A DNA stretch of 64,000 bases from Ch71 sp050945695. Its GTDB lineage: Bacteria; Chloroflexota; Anaerolineae; DRVO01. The translations under genes and the position numbers were made by a program. This document shows positions 56,093 through 64,000 of this stretch, piece after piece (the first letter of the stretch is position 1; each line of letters starts with the position of its first letter). The stretch covers positions 1 through 64,000 of the forward strand of contig JBMNTK010000002.1 in NCBI GenBank assembly GCA_050945695.1, written 5' to 3'. A model generated the notes under the pieces. The model had not been told where the DNA came from. It worked only from the letters and a program-made list of their open reading frames with translations, and did no database searches.

Positions 56093-57166
56093 CTAGAGCT
56101 CTAGGGGTGGCAGCCCGAAGAAATCGCGGTAAGCTTCGATCACCGCCAGGTAGTTGCGCATGGGCACACTGGCGGTGATGGCGTTACTGGCACAGAGGAT
56201 GTGCCCGCCGTTGCCCATCCCCTTCTCCAGGCATTCCCGGGTGTGCTGCCGCACCTCGTCGGGGGTGGCGAAGCTCAGGGTATTGCCCGGGTCCAGGTTG
56301 CCGTAGAAGGTGATCCGGTCGCCGTAGGCCTCCTTGAGCCGGCCCAGGTCCATGCCCGCATGTAGGTCTATCTCCAGGTAGCCGTCCACCTCGCAGCCCA
56401 CCAGGAAGTCCTCGATCACCGGCCACAGGTCGCCGTCACTGGCGTTGACGGCCCAACCGCCCAGCTCGTGGACCCGGCGGGAGACGGTGCGCACCTCGGG
56501 CATGATGAACTCGTGGTAAGCCCGGGGAGAGATGAGGGGTCGGGTGCCGGCCATGTCTCCCCCCACCCCAAACTGATCTATGCCCAACTGGGCGTAGCGC
56601 TCAACCAGGGCCAGCGCCCGGCGAGTGGCCAGGGCAAAGTGCCTGTGGGCCACCTCCGGGTCCAGGAGCATCGTCTGCATGAGGTCAACGTCCGTCCAGA
56701 CCCCGTGGGCGTAGGCTGGGGCCAGGATGGGCAAGTCCAGCCCCCGCCGATCCATCTCCTCCTTGATGTAGACGTAGATGAGGAACTGATCATCGCTGGG
56801 TGGCGGTGCCTGCTCGGCGGCCTCGTTGCGCAGCCGGACGCGCTCCACCGGGTCTTCCGGCGGCTCCGGCTGGGAGGCTTGCGGAGCCGGGTCCAGGGCG
56901 TTGCGGGAGCCGGTGGAGTAGACGTAGAGCATGTCGTGGCCCAGGAGCTGGGCCAGGTCCAACCGGTCGGTCGCGACCCGGCGCACCGCCCCTTCCCAGC
57001 CCAGCTCGCGCAGCAGGCTGGTCCAGTTGGCGGAATCACCGCCGTAGGTTCTGCCCAGGAACTGGTCGGCCAAGGGGGAAAGCAAGACGTACTCGAAGAT
57101 CGGGGTGCGGTCGGGCTCGCGGTGAGTTAGGGCGGCCTCAACCCGCTCGCGGGATGTCATCGTCAT
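56093..57166 (-). CDS. UroD-fold protein, probable methyltransferase (second copy)
   Basis: 357 residues. UroD/MtaA-like barrel: GIDQFGVGGDMAGTRPLISPRAYHEF, WAVNASDGDLWPVIEDF, DGYLEIDLHAGMDLGRLKEAYG and ITFYGNLDPGNTLSFATPDEV. The HemE RQAGRY motif is absent. Compared with the gene at 9198 it is only distantly similar and keeps the GNLDP element that the other lacks. ATG 57166 has GGAG 9 nt before it. Confidence 0.78.
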   Translation of the reverse strand: MTMTSRERVEAALTHREPDRTPIFEYVLLSPLADQFLGRTYGGDSANWTSLLRELGWEGAVRRVATDRLDLAQLLGHDMLYVYSTGSRNALDPAPQASQPEPPEDPVERVRLRNEAAEQAPPPSDDQFLIYVYIKEEMDRRGLDLPILAPAYAHGVWTDVDLMQTMLLDPEVAHRHFALATRRALALVERYAQLGIDQFGVGGDMAGTRPLISPRAYHEFIMPEVRTVSRRVHELGGWAVNASDGDLWPVIEDFLVGCEVDGYLEIDLHAGMDLGRLKEAYGDRITFYGNLDPGNTLSFATPDEVRQHTRECLEKGMGNGGHILCASNAITASVPMRNYLAVIEAYRDFFGLPPLEL

Positions 57167-57297
57167 GGAGTGTGCTCCTGAGTGCTGCCTGGATGCGGCG
57201 CCATTAGGGCCGATAGGATAGCAACAGAGATCGCTTGGTGCCCAACGCTGGGCTGCCCCGCAGAGAAGCCGAAGGACGTAGGGCCTGGTGCATGCCG

Positions 57298-57858
57298 CTA
57301 GCGCTGTGGGTTGCGCAGCAGCCCGGTCAGCTCGGCGATAATCGCCTCGTCAGTTACATCGTAGGTACCGGAGGCCGTGAAGACACGCGTGCCCGCGGGG
57401 AGGCTCTCTCCATCCAGCAGTCCCGGCCAGAATCCATCCCCCTGCCAGGTTGCCCCGACGACGACGGCCACGAGCTTGCCCGCCCGGAACACCCCGGTGA
57501 AGGAGCTCAGGTAGTCGTCGTAGTAGCGGTTCTGGTTGTGGAGGTGGACGTAGGGCGGGGCGAGGCGGCGTTCGACGCTGTCGGGCAGGAAGGGGATGTC
57601 GGCTTTGGCGTTGATGGCCGTCATCAGGCTGGAGAAGCGCTCGCCGTTGTCCCCCTTGGCCAAGTCGGCGAAGACCACTCGATCCCCTAGCCCCGCCTCC
57701 TCCAGATCGGCCAGCACCTGCTGGACTGCCGGCTCATCGGCGAAGCCGTAGACCCACAGCTCATACCCGGTCGGCCGGCCCCATCGCGAGGCCAGCACGG
57801 CCAGCAAGGCAATGCCCACGATGGCGGCGGCGATCCCTCTAGCGCGCCACGTTCGCAC
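57298..57858 (-). CDS. membrane-anchored protein of unknown function
   Basis: 186 residues: an N-terminal anchor (IAAAIVGIALLAVLAS) and a soluble external domain. YELWVYGFADEPAVQQVLADLEEAG and FVFRAGKLVAVVVG-type segments suggest a thioredoxin-like alpha/beta fold but no CxxC. Not a family I recognise. GTG 57858 overlaps the 3' end of the peptide-importer ATPase by 20 nt, so it is the last gene of that operon. Confidence 0.55.
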   Translation of the reverse strand: MRTWRARGIAAAIVGIALLAVLASRWGRPTGYELWVYGFADEPAVQQVLADLEEAGLGDRVVFADLAKGDNGERFSSLMTAINAKADIPFLPDSVERRLAPPYVHLHNQNRYYDDYLSSFTGVFRAGKLVAVVVGATWQGDGFWPGLLDGESLPAGTRVFTASGTYDVTDEAIIAELTGLLRNPQR

Positions 57859-58834
57859 CGTTGAGCACCCTCTGGCAAGCAGCGAAATGGTCCGGCTCGA
57901 CCTCTACAATCTCGGGCGCCTGGCTCTGGCACTCCGGAAGCGGGTTGGGGCACCGTTCGGCGAAGACACAGCCGGTGGTGCGCCCGAAGCTCTCCGGTGC
58001 CGCGCCCATCCTGGTCTCCTGCTTCCAGCGATTGCGGGGATTGGGCAGCGGGATAGAGCGCAGGAGCTCCTGGGCATAGGGGTGTACGGGATTCTGGATC
58101 ACCTTGCCCACGTCGCCCATCTCCACGATGCGCCCCCGGTTGAGCAGGATGATCCGGTCGCTAAGGTAGTAGGCTACCGACAGGTCGTGGGTGACGAAGA
58201 CGATGGACATGCCAAAGTCTTCCTTGAGCCTGAGGAGCACGTTGAGGATGCCCGCCCGGAGCGACATGTCCACCATGGAGACCGGCTCGTCGGCGATCAG
58301 CAGGCGCGGCTTGAGCAGCAACGCCCGGGCTATGGCGACGCGTTGGGCCTCCCCGCCGCTCAACTGGTGGGGGTAGCGACCCCGGACCCGTTCCGATGAG
58401 AGCCCCACCGCTTCCAGGGCCTCGTTGATCAGCCGGCGGGCCCCTGCCTCCGAGTCCGCCAGGCGGAACTTGCGGATGGGCATCTCCAGGAAGCGGTCTA
58501 TGGTGTAGAAGGGGTTGTAGACCTGGTAAGGGTCCTGAAAGACGGCCTGCACCCGGCGGAAGTAGGCGCGTTTGTCGCCGGCCATGATCTCAGCCAGGGA
58601 CCGGCCCTCGAACATGATCTCACCCGACGTGGGGCCCATCAGCCCGAGAATGAGCCGGGAGATGGTGGTCTTGCCGCTTCCACTTTCCCCGGCCAGGGTC
58701 AGGATGGTCGGTTCCTCGCCGGGGATCGTGAACGACACATCATCAACCGCGTACAGGTACCGCTTCTTGATGATGCCTCCCATGGGAAAGACCTTGGTGA
58801 GGTTGCGTACCTCAAGCAACGGTGTGGAACTCAT
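57839..58834 (-). CDS. oligopeptide/dipeptide ABC importer ATPase (OppF-like)
   Basis: 331 residues. Walker A GESGSGKTT, LSGGEAQR, LLIADEPVSMVD, H-loop VTHDLS. C-terminal oligopeptide motif GCVFAERCPNPLPEC with later Cys, a probable Fe-S region of this family. ATG 58834 (GGGGGAGTAGG) is one base after the OppD-like stop. Confidence 0.9.
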   Translation of the reverse strand: MSSTPLLEVRNLTKVFPMGGIIKKRYLYAVDDVSFTIPGEEPTILTLAGESGSGKTTISRLILGLMGPTSGEIMFEGRSLAEIMAGDKRAYFRRVQAVFQDPYQVYNPFYTIDRFLEMPIRKFRLADSEAGARRLINEALEAVGLSSERVRGRYPHQLSGGEAQRVAIARALLLKPRLLIADEPVSMVDMSLRAGILNVLLRLKEDFGMSIVFVTHDLSVAYYLSDRIILLNRGRIVEMGDVGKVIQNPVHPYAQELLRSIPLPNPRNRWKQETRMGAAPESFGRTTGCVFAERCPNPLPECQSQAPEIVEVEPDHFAACQRVLNGANVAR

Positions 58835-58835
58835 C

Positions 58836-59843
58836 CTACTCCCCCAAGGAACTGGCGAGCTGGCCACTCGTACTGGCCGGGCCGGCGGTGTCCATCAGCA
58901 GGCATGCCACCCAGCGTCCGGCCGCTATCTCGCGTAGCACCGGCTCCGTATGGGTGCACTCCGGCATGACCTTGGGGCAGCGCGGAGCAAAGCGGCACCC
59001 GGGAGGGGGTTGGAGCAGGTTGGGTGGCTGACCGGCCAGGCCCTTGATCTCTCGCCGCTCCTCGACCGAGGGTATGGCGGCTACCAGCACCTGGCTATAG
59101 GGATGCAACGGATCCTCGAACAGGTCGAAGACACTGCCGATCTCGACGACCTTGCCGGCATACATGACCAGCAGCCGATCCACCACTTCCGCGTGCACGG
59201 CCAGGTCGTGCGAGATGAGCACTACCGACGTGCCCTGCTGATCGCGGATGTCGGCCAGCGCCTGCATGATGCCCCGCTGCGTCACCACGTCCAGGGCCGT
59301 CGTTGGCTCATCAGCCACAAGCAGGCGCGGCCCCAGGGCGATGGAGATGGCGATCACGCAGCGCTGTTTCATGCCTCCACTTAGCTCGTGCGGAAACATG
59401 CGGCCGGCACGGGGCGGCAGCCCGACCGTCGCCAACAGCTCCGCAGCCTTCTCCCGCATGGCGTCCGTGGACATCCGCTGGTGGGCGGAGATGGCGTCCA
59501 CGATCTGGTCGCGTATGCGCATCACCGGGTTGAGGGCATTCATGGAAGCCTGCGGGATGTAGGCGAACGCACTCCCCCGCAGCCGGCGCATCTCCTCTTC
59601 GCCCAGCCCGGTGATGTCCGTGCCGTTCAGGCGGATGCTGCCTCCGGCGATGTAGGCGGGAGGCTTGTGGAGCCTCAGCATGGCCTTGGCCAGCGTGGAC
59701 TTGCCGCAGCCCGACTCTCCCGCGATGCCGAAGATCTCCCCTGGCTTCACGTCGAGGCTCACCCCGTCCACCGCTCGCACGGGGCCCCTCATGCTCCGGT
59801 AGTAGGCCTGCAGGTCCCGCACTTCCAGGAGGGGCGCGGTCAT
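58836..59843 (-). CDS. oligopeptide/dipeptide ABC importer ATPase (OppD-like)
   Basis: 335 residues. Walker A GESGCGKST, signature LSGGMKQR, Walker B LLVADEPTTALD, H-loop SHDLAV; C-terminal GCRFAPRCPKVMPEC. Starts by ATGA overlap with the upstream permease. Confidence 0.92.
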   Translation of the reverse strand: MTAPLLEVRDLQAYYRSMRGPVRAVDGVSLDVKPGEIFGIAGESGCGKSTLAKAMLRLHKPPAYIAGGSIRLNGTDITGLGEEEMRRLRGSAFAYIPQASMNALNPVMRIRDQIVDAISAHQRMSTDAMREKAAELLATVGLPPRAGRMFPHELSGGMKQRCVIAISIALGPRLLVADEPTTALDVVTQRGIMQALADIRDQQGTSVVLISHDLAVHAEVVDRLLVMYAGKVVEIGSVFDLFEDPLHPYSQVLVAAIPSVEERREIKGLAGQPPNLLQPPPGCRFAPRCPKVMPECTHTEPVLREIAAGRWVACLLMDTAGPASTSGQLASSLGE

Positions 59844-60697
59844 GACTTCCTCATCCTTGGATTGGATACCTCATCGAAGCCCATGATGATCAGATATAGG
59901 GACACGAAGATGAGCACGAGCACCACGATGGGCGGGACGGCCCACCACCACCATCCTTTCACCGTGGCCGCGTACTGCTGGGCCCAGTAGAGCATCAGCC
60001 CGATGGAGGTCGCCCCTGGGGGCCCCAGCCCAATAACCTCCAGCGACACCTCGGCCAGGATGGCCCCCGTCACCGACATCACGAAGCCGGCCATGACGAA
60101 GGGGATCATGTTCGGGAAGATCTCGGTGAAGATGATCTCGGGGGTGCGCATGCCCGACAGGTGGGCGATGCTGATGAACTCCCGCTCCTTCAGGGTCATG
60201 GCCTGCGCCCGGATGGTGCGCGCCGAGCCCTGCCAGCTGAAGGCAGCCAACAGCACGGCCATCAGCGGTATGGTGAAGGACTTCACCGAGGCCGAGATCA
60301 GGATGAGGATCGGCCACAGGGGAATCACGAGGAAGATGTCAATCAGGCTGCGCAGCAGGTCATCAACCATTCCCCCCTTGTAGCCTCCCACCAGCCCCAC
60401 CACGAGGCCAAGTAGGGTGCCGAAGGTCCCTGCCAGGAAGCCTATGTAGAGGGAGGTCTGCACGCTGTAGAGCAGGACCACCAGCAGGTCGCGCCCTAGG
60501 CCATCTGTCCCTAGAGGGAACTCGGGCGATGGCTTCCGAAAGGACGGCGCGGAGCCGAACTTGGGGTAGGGGATGTCGAGCAGGTTGGGCAGGAACCCGG
60601 TGATGACGATCACCACCAGGAGCACGAACCCCAGGACGAACTTCCAGTTTCGGAAGAGCACCCGCAAGGTCGAGAAGAGCGGTGCCGCACGACCCAT
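59840..60697 (-). CDS. ABC importer permease (OppC-like)
   Basis: 285 residues, six membrane segments. N-terminal OppC_N helix (FVLGFVLLVVIVITGFLPNLL) and binding-protein-dependent transport motif (EFISIAHLSGMRTPEIIFTEIFPN). ATG 60697 is 2 nt after the OppB-like stop. Confidence 0.92.
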   Translation of the reverse strand: MGRAAPLFSTLRVLFRNWKFVLGFVLLVVIVITGFLPNLLDIPYPKFGSAPSFRKPSPEFPLGTDGLGRDLLVVLLYSVQTSLYIGFLAGTFGTLLGLVVGLVGGYKGGMVDDLLRSLIDIFLVIPLWPILILISASVKSFTIPLMAVLLAAFSWQGSARTIRAQAMTLKEREFISIAHLSGMRTPEIIFTEIFPNMIPFVMAGFVMSVTGAILAEVSLEVIGLGPPGATSIGLMLYWAQQYAATVKGWWWWAVPPIVVLVLIFVSLYLIIMGFDEVSNPRMRKS

Positions 60698-60699
60698 GC

Positions 60700-61704
60700 C
60701 TATTTCTCTCCGTAGCGTATGCGCGGGTCAATCAGCGGATAGATCAGGTCTATCACCAAGTTGGCGGTGAGTACCGTGAATATGATGAGCAGGGTCATGC
60801 CCTGGATGAGGTTGTAGTCGTTTAGCCCTAGAGCCGTGATGTAGAGGTTGCCCAGGCCTGGGTAGGCAAAGATCGCCTCGGTAAGGAGGGATCCGCTCAC
60901 GATGTAGCCCAGGGACAGGGCGAGGCCGGTTACCTGCGGCAGCATGGCGTTACGGGCAGCGTAGCGGGTCATGATGGTTCGGGGCTTTAGCCCTTTGGCC
61001 TCGGCGAAGAGTATGTAGTCCTCGCCCTGGATGTTGATCATCAGGCTACGCATGCCGATCACCCACCCGCCCAGCGAGGCCAGGATGATGGATAGCGCCG
61101 GCAGGGTGGCGTGGTAGAGCAGGTCGGCGATGAAGCTGAAGCTCAGTGACGGCACCGCTCCCATGCTCATGGCGCCGGTAGAGGGGAAGATAGGGATAAG
61201 TGAAGCAAAGACGAGAATGAGCACCACGGCGAGCACGTAGTATGGGATTCGGCTGAGCACCAGGCTGATGCCGGCGATCACGGAGTTGACCTTCGAGTCC
61301 TTGAACCAGCCGATCAGGGCCCCGATGAGATTGCCCAGGATCCAGCTCAGGATCACCGTCACCGACAGCAGGCCTATGGTCCAGGGCAGTGCCCGCTTGA
61401 TGAGCATCATCACGGGAGAGGGGAAGAAGGCGAGGGAGAGGCCCAGGTTACCGCGCAGGGCCTGGGTGATGTAGCTCACGTACTGGTCCCACAGCGACCC
61501 GTTGAGGCCGAACATCTCTCGGTAGGCCTCAACTAGCTTGTCGGCGTCCGGGATCTGCTGACCGCGGAGCGACATCTGCTGCAAGATGGCTCCGATGGGA
61601 TCCCCTGGTGCCAAGTGCGTTATCAGGAAGATGACCGTGAACGCCGCTAAGAGAGTGATGAGATAGCTAGCGATGCGTTTGAGCACATAGCCGATCGGGA
61701 TCAT
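60700..61704 (-). CDS. ABC importer permease (OppB-like)
   Basis: 334 residues with six membrane segments. EAA-like loop is DYILFAEAKGLKPRTIMTRYAARNAMLP. The N-terminus YLITLLAAFTVIFLITHLAPGDP is the OppB hallmark. ATG 61704 follows GGGGGGTTGC. Confidence 0.92.
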   Translation of the reverse strand: MIPIGYVLKRIASYLITLLAAFTVIFLITHLAPGDPIGAILQQMSLRGQQIPDADKLVEAYREMFGLNGSLWDQYVSYITQALRGNLGLSLAFFPSPVMMLIKRALPWTIGLLSVTVILSWILGNLIGALIGWFKDSKVNSVIAGISLVLSRIPYYVLAVVLILVFASLIPIFPSTGAMSMGAVPSLSFSFIADLLYHATLPALSIILASLGGWVIGMRSLMINIQGEDYILFAEAKGLKPRTIMTRYAARNAMLPQVTGLALSLGYIVSGSLLTEAIFAYPGLGNLYITALGLNDYNLIQGMTLLIIFTVLTANLVIDLIYPLIDPRIRYGEK

Positions 61705-61780
61705 GCAACCCCCCGTCTAGACGTAGCGGACTCGAGCACCCCGCGGCCCCCCTGCCTAGGAGCCTGGCTTCCGAGGCCCT

Positions 61781-61820
61781 AGGGCAGCGGCTACCGGCCA
61801 TCGCCGGCGACCGCTGCCCT
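61781..61820 (-). terminator. intra-operon hairpin after the binding-protein gene
   Basis: AGGGCAGCGG (61781-61790) pairs perfectly with CCGCTGCCCT (61811-61820), with an inner CCGGC/GCCGG helix. Placed between binding protein and permeases, it likely allows higher expression of the binding protein by partial termination or mRNA protection. Confidence 0.6.
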
Positions 61821-61837
61821 GAGGCTTTGGCCAAAGG

Positions 61838-63667
61838 CTACGCGTTGCCGGAGGGCCGGATCTTCAGCAAGTTGAAGATGAAGATGGGTACCCACGTCCC
61901 GGGCACGCCGTATGGATCATCGGCCGTGGCCCAACCGGTCCAGTAGTAGGTATCCTCGGCGATGGTGAACATGGACTGGCTGATGGGGATCACCACCGTA
62001 TCCCGGACCAGGATCTCCATCGCATCGTGATAGAGCTGCCTCGTGGTCTCGTCTGTCAGGTCGTACGGGCGCGAGGCCAACTGGTCTACGATCGCGTCCA
62101 GCTCGGGGTTGGCATACCCAGCGTCGTTGGAGCCGGTGATGTCTCCCTCTGGCACGGCGTACTTGCTGTGGTACTTCTCGAACATGAAGTACGGGTCGTA
62201 CCAGGTCTGGCACATCCAGCCGGTGAGCGCCTCGAACGTCTTCTGGGACCACGGATCGTTGAAGGCGGCACCCTCTTGAGGCTTGGTCGTGGTCTCGATG
62301 CCTATCTCGTTCCAGCCGTCCGCCGTCACCTGGCCGATACGCAGGAGCTCCGGCACCCACGAGCCGCTGATGAGGGTGATGGACGCCCGAGTGTCACCCT
62401 TGGTCCAGACGCCGTCTGCGCCCTTGGTGAAGCCGGCCTCCTCCATCAGCGCCTCGGCCTCGGCCGGGTCGTACTTGGTGGGCTGGTAGGTCTCGAGGAC
62501 GTCGGCCACGGCATCCATGAAGGGCTGGTGGGTGGCGTATAGAGGCACCATCAGATCGTTGGTGAGGCCATATCCCTCGTAGGCCACGTTGATGATCTTC
62601 TCGCGATCAATGGCCCGGGACAGGGCGCGCCGGACTAGCGGATCGTCCCACGGAGCCTTGCGGTGGTTGAGGACGACGTAGCGGGGGCAAGGGTCAATCC
62701 ACTGGTACGGTGGCTCGTCGAACCAGGCGATCGCGTATGGGTTGCGCTCCTGGACGGTCAGGAAGTCCGTCGGCCCACCCAGGTAGGCGGCGTCGAGCCG
62801 GTGCTCGCTCATCTCGATGATGCGCGTCTCTGGGGCCAGGTAGCGCCAGATCACGTACTTGGGCGCCGGCTGCCCGAATACGTCATTGCCCCACCAGTCA
62901 TCTATGCGCTCGAAGACCTCTTCTTCCACATCGGCCTTGATGATCTTGTAAGGGCCAGTGTGCACCGGCTCCCAGTTGGTGAAGGCCAGTGGGTCCTGGT
63001 CGGCCCAGATGTGCTCAGGCACCATGCTGATGCCCCAGGTGGAGGCGATGTTGAGGTCGAAGCGAGGGTTTACGTCCTTGAAGGCCAGGTGGACGGTGTA
63101 GTCGTCTACCTTCTCGATGGCCGTCACCCACTCGGCGATGGTGGCGCCATAGGACATGGTGGGGTTCTTGGAGATCATGTCCAGGGTGAAGACGACGTCG
63201 TCGGCGGTGAAGTCCTCGCCGTCGCTCCACTTGACGCCCTCGCGCAACGAAATCGTCATGCCCGTGTAGCCTTCGTCGTACTCGAAGCCCGTAGCCAGCC
63301 ACCACTCGGTCCGGCCAGCATCGCTGTTGACGAACCATAGCTGGTTGGACCCGCCGAGGCTGCTGTGCCAGGCATAGGCATTGTTAGGCACGAACATGTT
63401 CATCTGCTGCGGGTTGGGGTTGCGGTTGTGCATGTAGAGGATGAGGGTTTCGGCCCGAGGATACTCGCCAGGCCTGGACTCGGCCGCGGGCGCGGCTGTC
63501 GTTGCCTCGGCGGCGGGCTCTTCTGTGGCCCCCTCTGGGGTGGCCTGTGCAGGCTGCGGTACCGGAGACGCGGGGGCGCAGGCTGCCAATGCAGTCATAC
63601 CTGCCCACGCTGCGCTGAAACGAAGGAACGCCCTGCGGCTTAGCGGATGCTCACCGGAACTGGCCAT
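61838..63667 (-). CDS. extracellular solute-binding protein family 5 lipoprotein
   Basis: 609 residues. Twin-arginine-type signal SRRAFLRFSA followed by lipobox LAACA (Cys30) and a Thr/Ala/Pro-rich linker, so Tat export and lipid anchoring are likely. The SBP_bac_5 body includes GVKWSDGEDFTADDVVFTL and RRALSRAIDREKIINVAYEGYG, standard for peptide- or sugar-binding members. Ligand unknown. ATG 63667 has GGAGGGAGGGTC. First gene of the importer operon. Confidence 0.92.
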   Translation of the reverse strand: MASSGEHPLSRRAFLRFSAAWAGMTALAACAPASPVPQPAQATPEGATEEPAAEATTAAPAAESRPGEYPRAETLILYMHNRNPNPQQMNMFVPNNAYAWHSSLGGSNQLWFVNSDAGRTEWWLATGFEYDEGYTGMTISLREGVKWSDGEDFTADDVVFTLDMISKNPTMSYGATIAEWVTAIEKVDDYTVHLAFKDVNPRFDLNIASTWGISMVPEHIWADQDPLAFTNWEPVHTGPYKIIKADVEEEVFERIDDWWGNDVFGQPAPKYVIWRYLAPETRIIEMSEHRLDAAYLGGPTDFLTVQERNPYAIAWFDEPPYQWIDPCPRYVVLNHRKAPWDDPLVRRALSRAIDREKIINVAYEGYGLTNDLMVPLYATHQPFMDAVADVLETYQPTKYDPAEAEALMEEAGFTKGADGVWTKGDTRASITLISGSWVPELLRIGQVTADGWNEIGIETTTKPQEGAAFNDPWSQKTFEALTGWMCQTWYDPYFMFEKYHSKYAVPEGDITGSNDAGYANPELDAIVDQLASRPYDLTDETTRQLYHDAMEILVRDTVVIPISQSMFTIAEDTYYWTGWATADDPYGVPGTWVPIFIFNLLKIRPSGNA

Positions 63668-63848
63668 GACCCTCCCTCCTAGGTTGGATATGGAGCAGCG
63701 GTTAGTTCAGCTAATAGCAGCTCTGGACTTGGCGGGCTGCCTCCCTCGCTCCGACGCCACTCAGCAGCGAAGACGAGCCGGTCCTATTCACTTCGCCAGT
63801 GGGTGGGGCCGAAGACCACAAAGACCCGGTAGATGGCGGTATGTTTGA

Positions 63849-63856
63849 CGTGCACG
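63849..63856. promoter_or_regulatory. possible operator near the importer transcription start
   Basis: CGTGCACG, an 8-bp palindrome, lies 4-11 bases downstream of the -10 element, overlapping the expected +1. Short enough to be chance. Confidence 0.25.
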
Positions 63857-63859
63857 AAC

Positions 63860-63888
63860 ATGATAGAAAGCGCGGGACGAATAGTCAA
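63860..63888 (-). promoter_or_regulatory. promoter of the peptide importer operon
   Basis: Minus strand: -35 TTGACT (63883-63888), 17-bp spacer, -10 TATCAT (63860-63865). Transcription starts near 63853, about 185 nt before ATG 63667. Confidence 0.7.
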
Positions 63889-63922
63889 CAGTTGCAGTTA
63901 GGTTTTGCTCCCCCATCACCGA

Positions 63923-63959
63923 ACCAGGCTGGCAGCGAACTGTTCGCTGCCAGCCTGGT
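63923..63959. terminator. 17-bp perfect stem-loop
   Basis: 63923-63939 and 63943-63959 are perfectly complementary with a 3-nt loop CTG. It lies just before the importer promoter and just after the possible end of an upstream minus-strand gene, as a terminator insulating the two. Confidence 0.65.
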
Positions 63960-63971
63960 CAATGCCGGGAA

Positions 63972-64000
63972 CTACTGCCGCCGCCGCCACCACTGCTGCA
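63972..64000 (-). CDS. possible C-terminal end of a gene cut by the window edge
   Basis: The minus strand reads QQWWRRRQ and TAG (63972-63974), a charged ending typical of membrane proteins. Another frame reads CSSGGGGGSSSRH to TGA at 63959, so the frame is not certain. Confidence 0.3.

Larger units (their letters stand above)
63668..64000. other. 333-bp region upstream of the importer operon
   Basis: Holds the importer promoter (63860-63888), a leader of about 190 nt, the strong hairpin at 63923-63959, and the possible tail of a further minus-strand gene at the edge. No other gene is supported. Confidence 0.6.

Overview
The window is GC-rich bacterial chromosome with dense coding, no rRNA, tRNA or CRISPR array that I could find, and many intergenic palindromes. 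The gene mix (a DUF3090-like protein, corrinoid-type UroD-fold proteins, DUF3604, M55 aminopeptidase, a creatininase-family amidohydrolase, many ABC exporters, PadR and ECF regulators, Tat/lipoprotein binding proteins) together with dispersed palindromes such as the CCGAGCG(C/A)AGCGAGG element fits an uncultured Chloroflexota, probably Anaerolineae-like. This is inference; no marker gene is present. Promoters of the vegetative sigma type (TTGxxx-N16/17-TAxxxT) are visible and often decide the start codon.

Layout. 0.3-6.5 kb (minus strand): a CheB-CheR-PAS sensor without a kinase domain, a V4R ligand-binding protein, a cupin, a methyltransferase/DUF3090 pair and a metallo-beta-lactamase-fold hydrolase. 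6.9-8.8 kb: MATE exporter and Nudix hydrolase. 8.9-19.6 kb: scavenging and hydrolase genes (UroD-like methyltransferase, MFS, sulfatase with an altered active site, M55 aminopeptidase, Nif3-like, DUF3604, membrane-fused spermidine-synthase-like protein, stand-alone LigD phosphoesterase). 19.8-26.5 kb: a 902-residue glycoside hydrolase and a heterodimeric ABC exporter with one degenerate ATP site. 26.5-30.3 kb: a loosely coding accessory stretch with two adjacent helix-hairpin-helix/Fe-S proteins (the first frameshifted), a HTH protein behind a near-consensus promoter, and a small membrane protein. 30.3-37.5 kb: creatininase-family hydrolase, ABC-2 exporter operon, serine hydrolase, amidohydrolase and nucleoside hydrolase.

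37.8-43.8 kb: a MacB-like export operon (adaptor, HtrA protease, ATPase, permease) ending in an N-terminally truncated histidine kinase; three heptamer repeats with exact 11-bp period upstream look like a PhoB/OmpR-class response-regulator site. 43.9-50.5 kb: one long operon of a MOT1-type molybdate/sulfate transporter, an ABC-2 exporter and a second pair of ABC exporters. 50.6-56.1 kb: ECF sigma factor with a large membrane protein likely to be its anti-sigma factor, a VWA lipoprotein, and a PadR regulator with a small His-rich partner. 56.1-63.7 kb: a second UroD-like protein and a complete oligopeptide-type ABC importer operon (binding protein, two permeases, two ATPases) from a clear promoter.

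The most unusual signals are not genes: intergenic palindromes whose arms are themselves 7-, 8- or 9-bp tandem repeats; hairpins with unrelated stems but a shared GC(G/A)(A/G)AGC turn; a 54-nt hairpin that pairs fully only as minus-strand RNA; and a perfect 16-bp palindrome occupying almost exactly the -35/-10 spacer of the Nif3-like gene.
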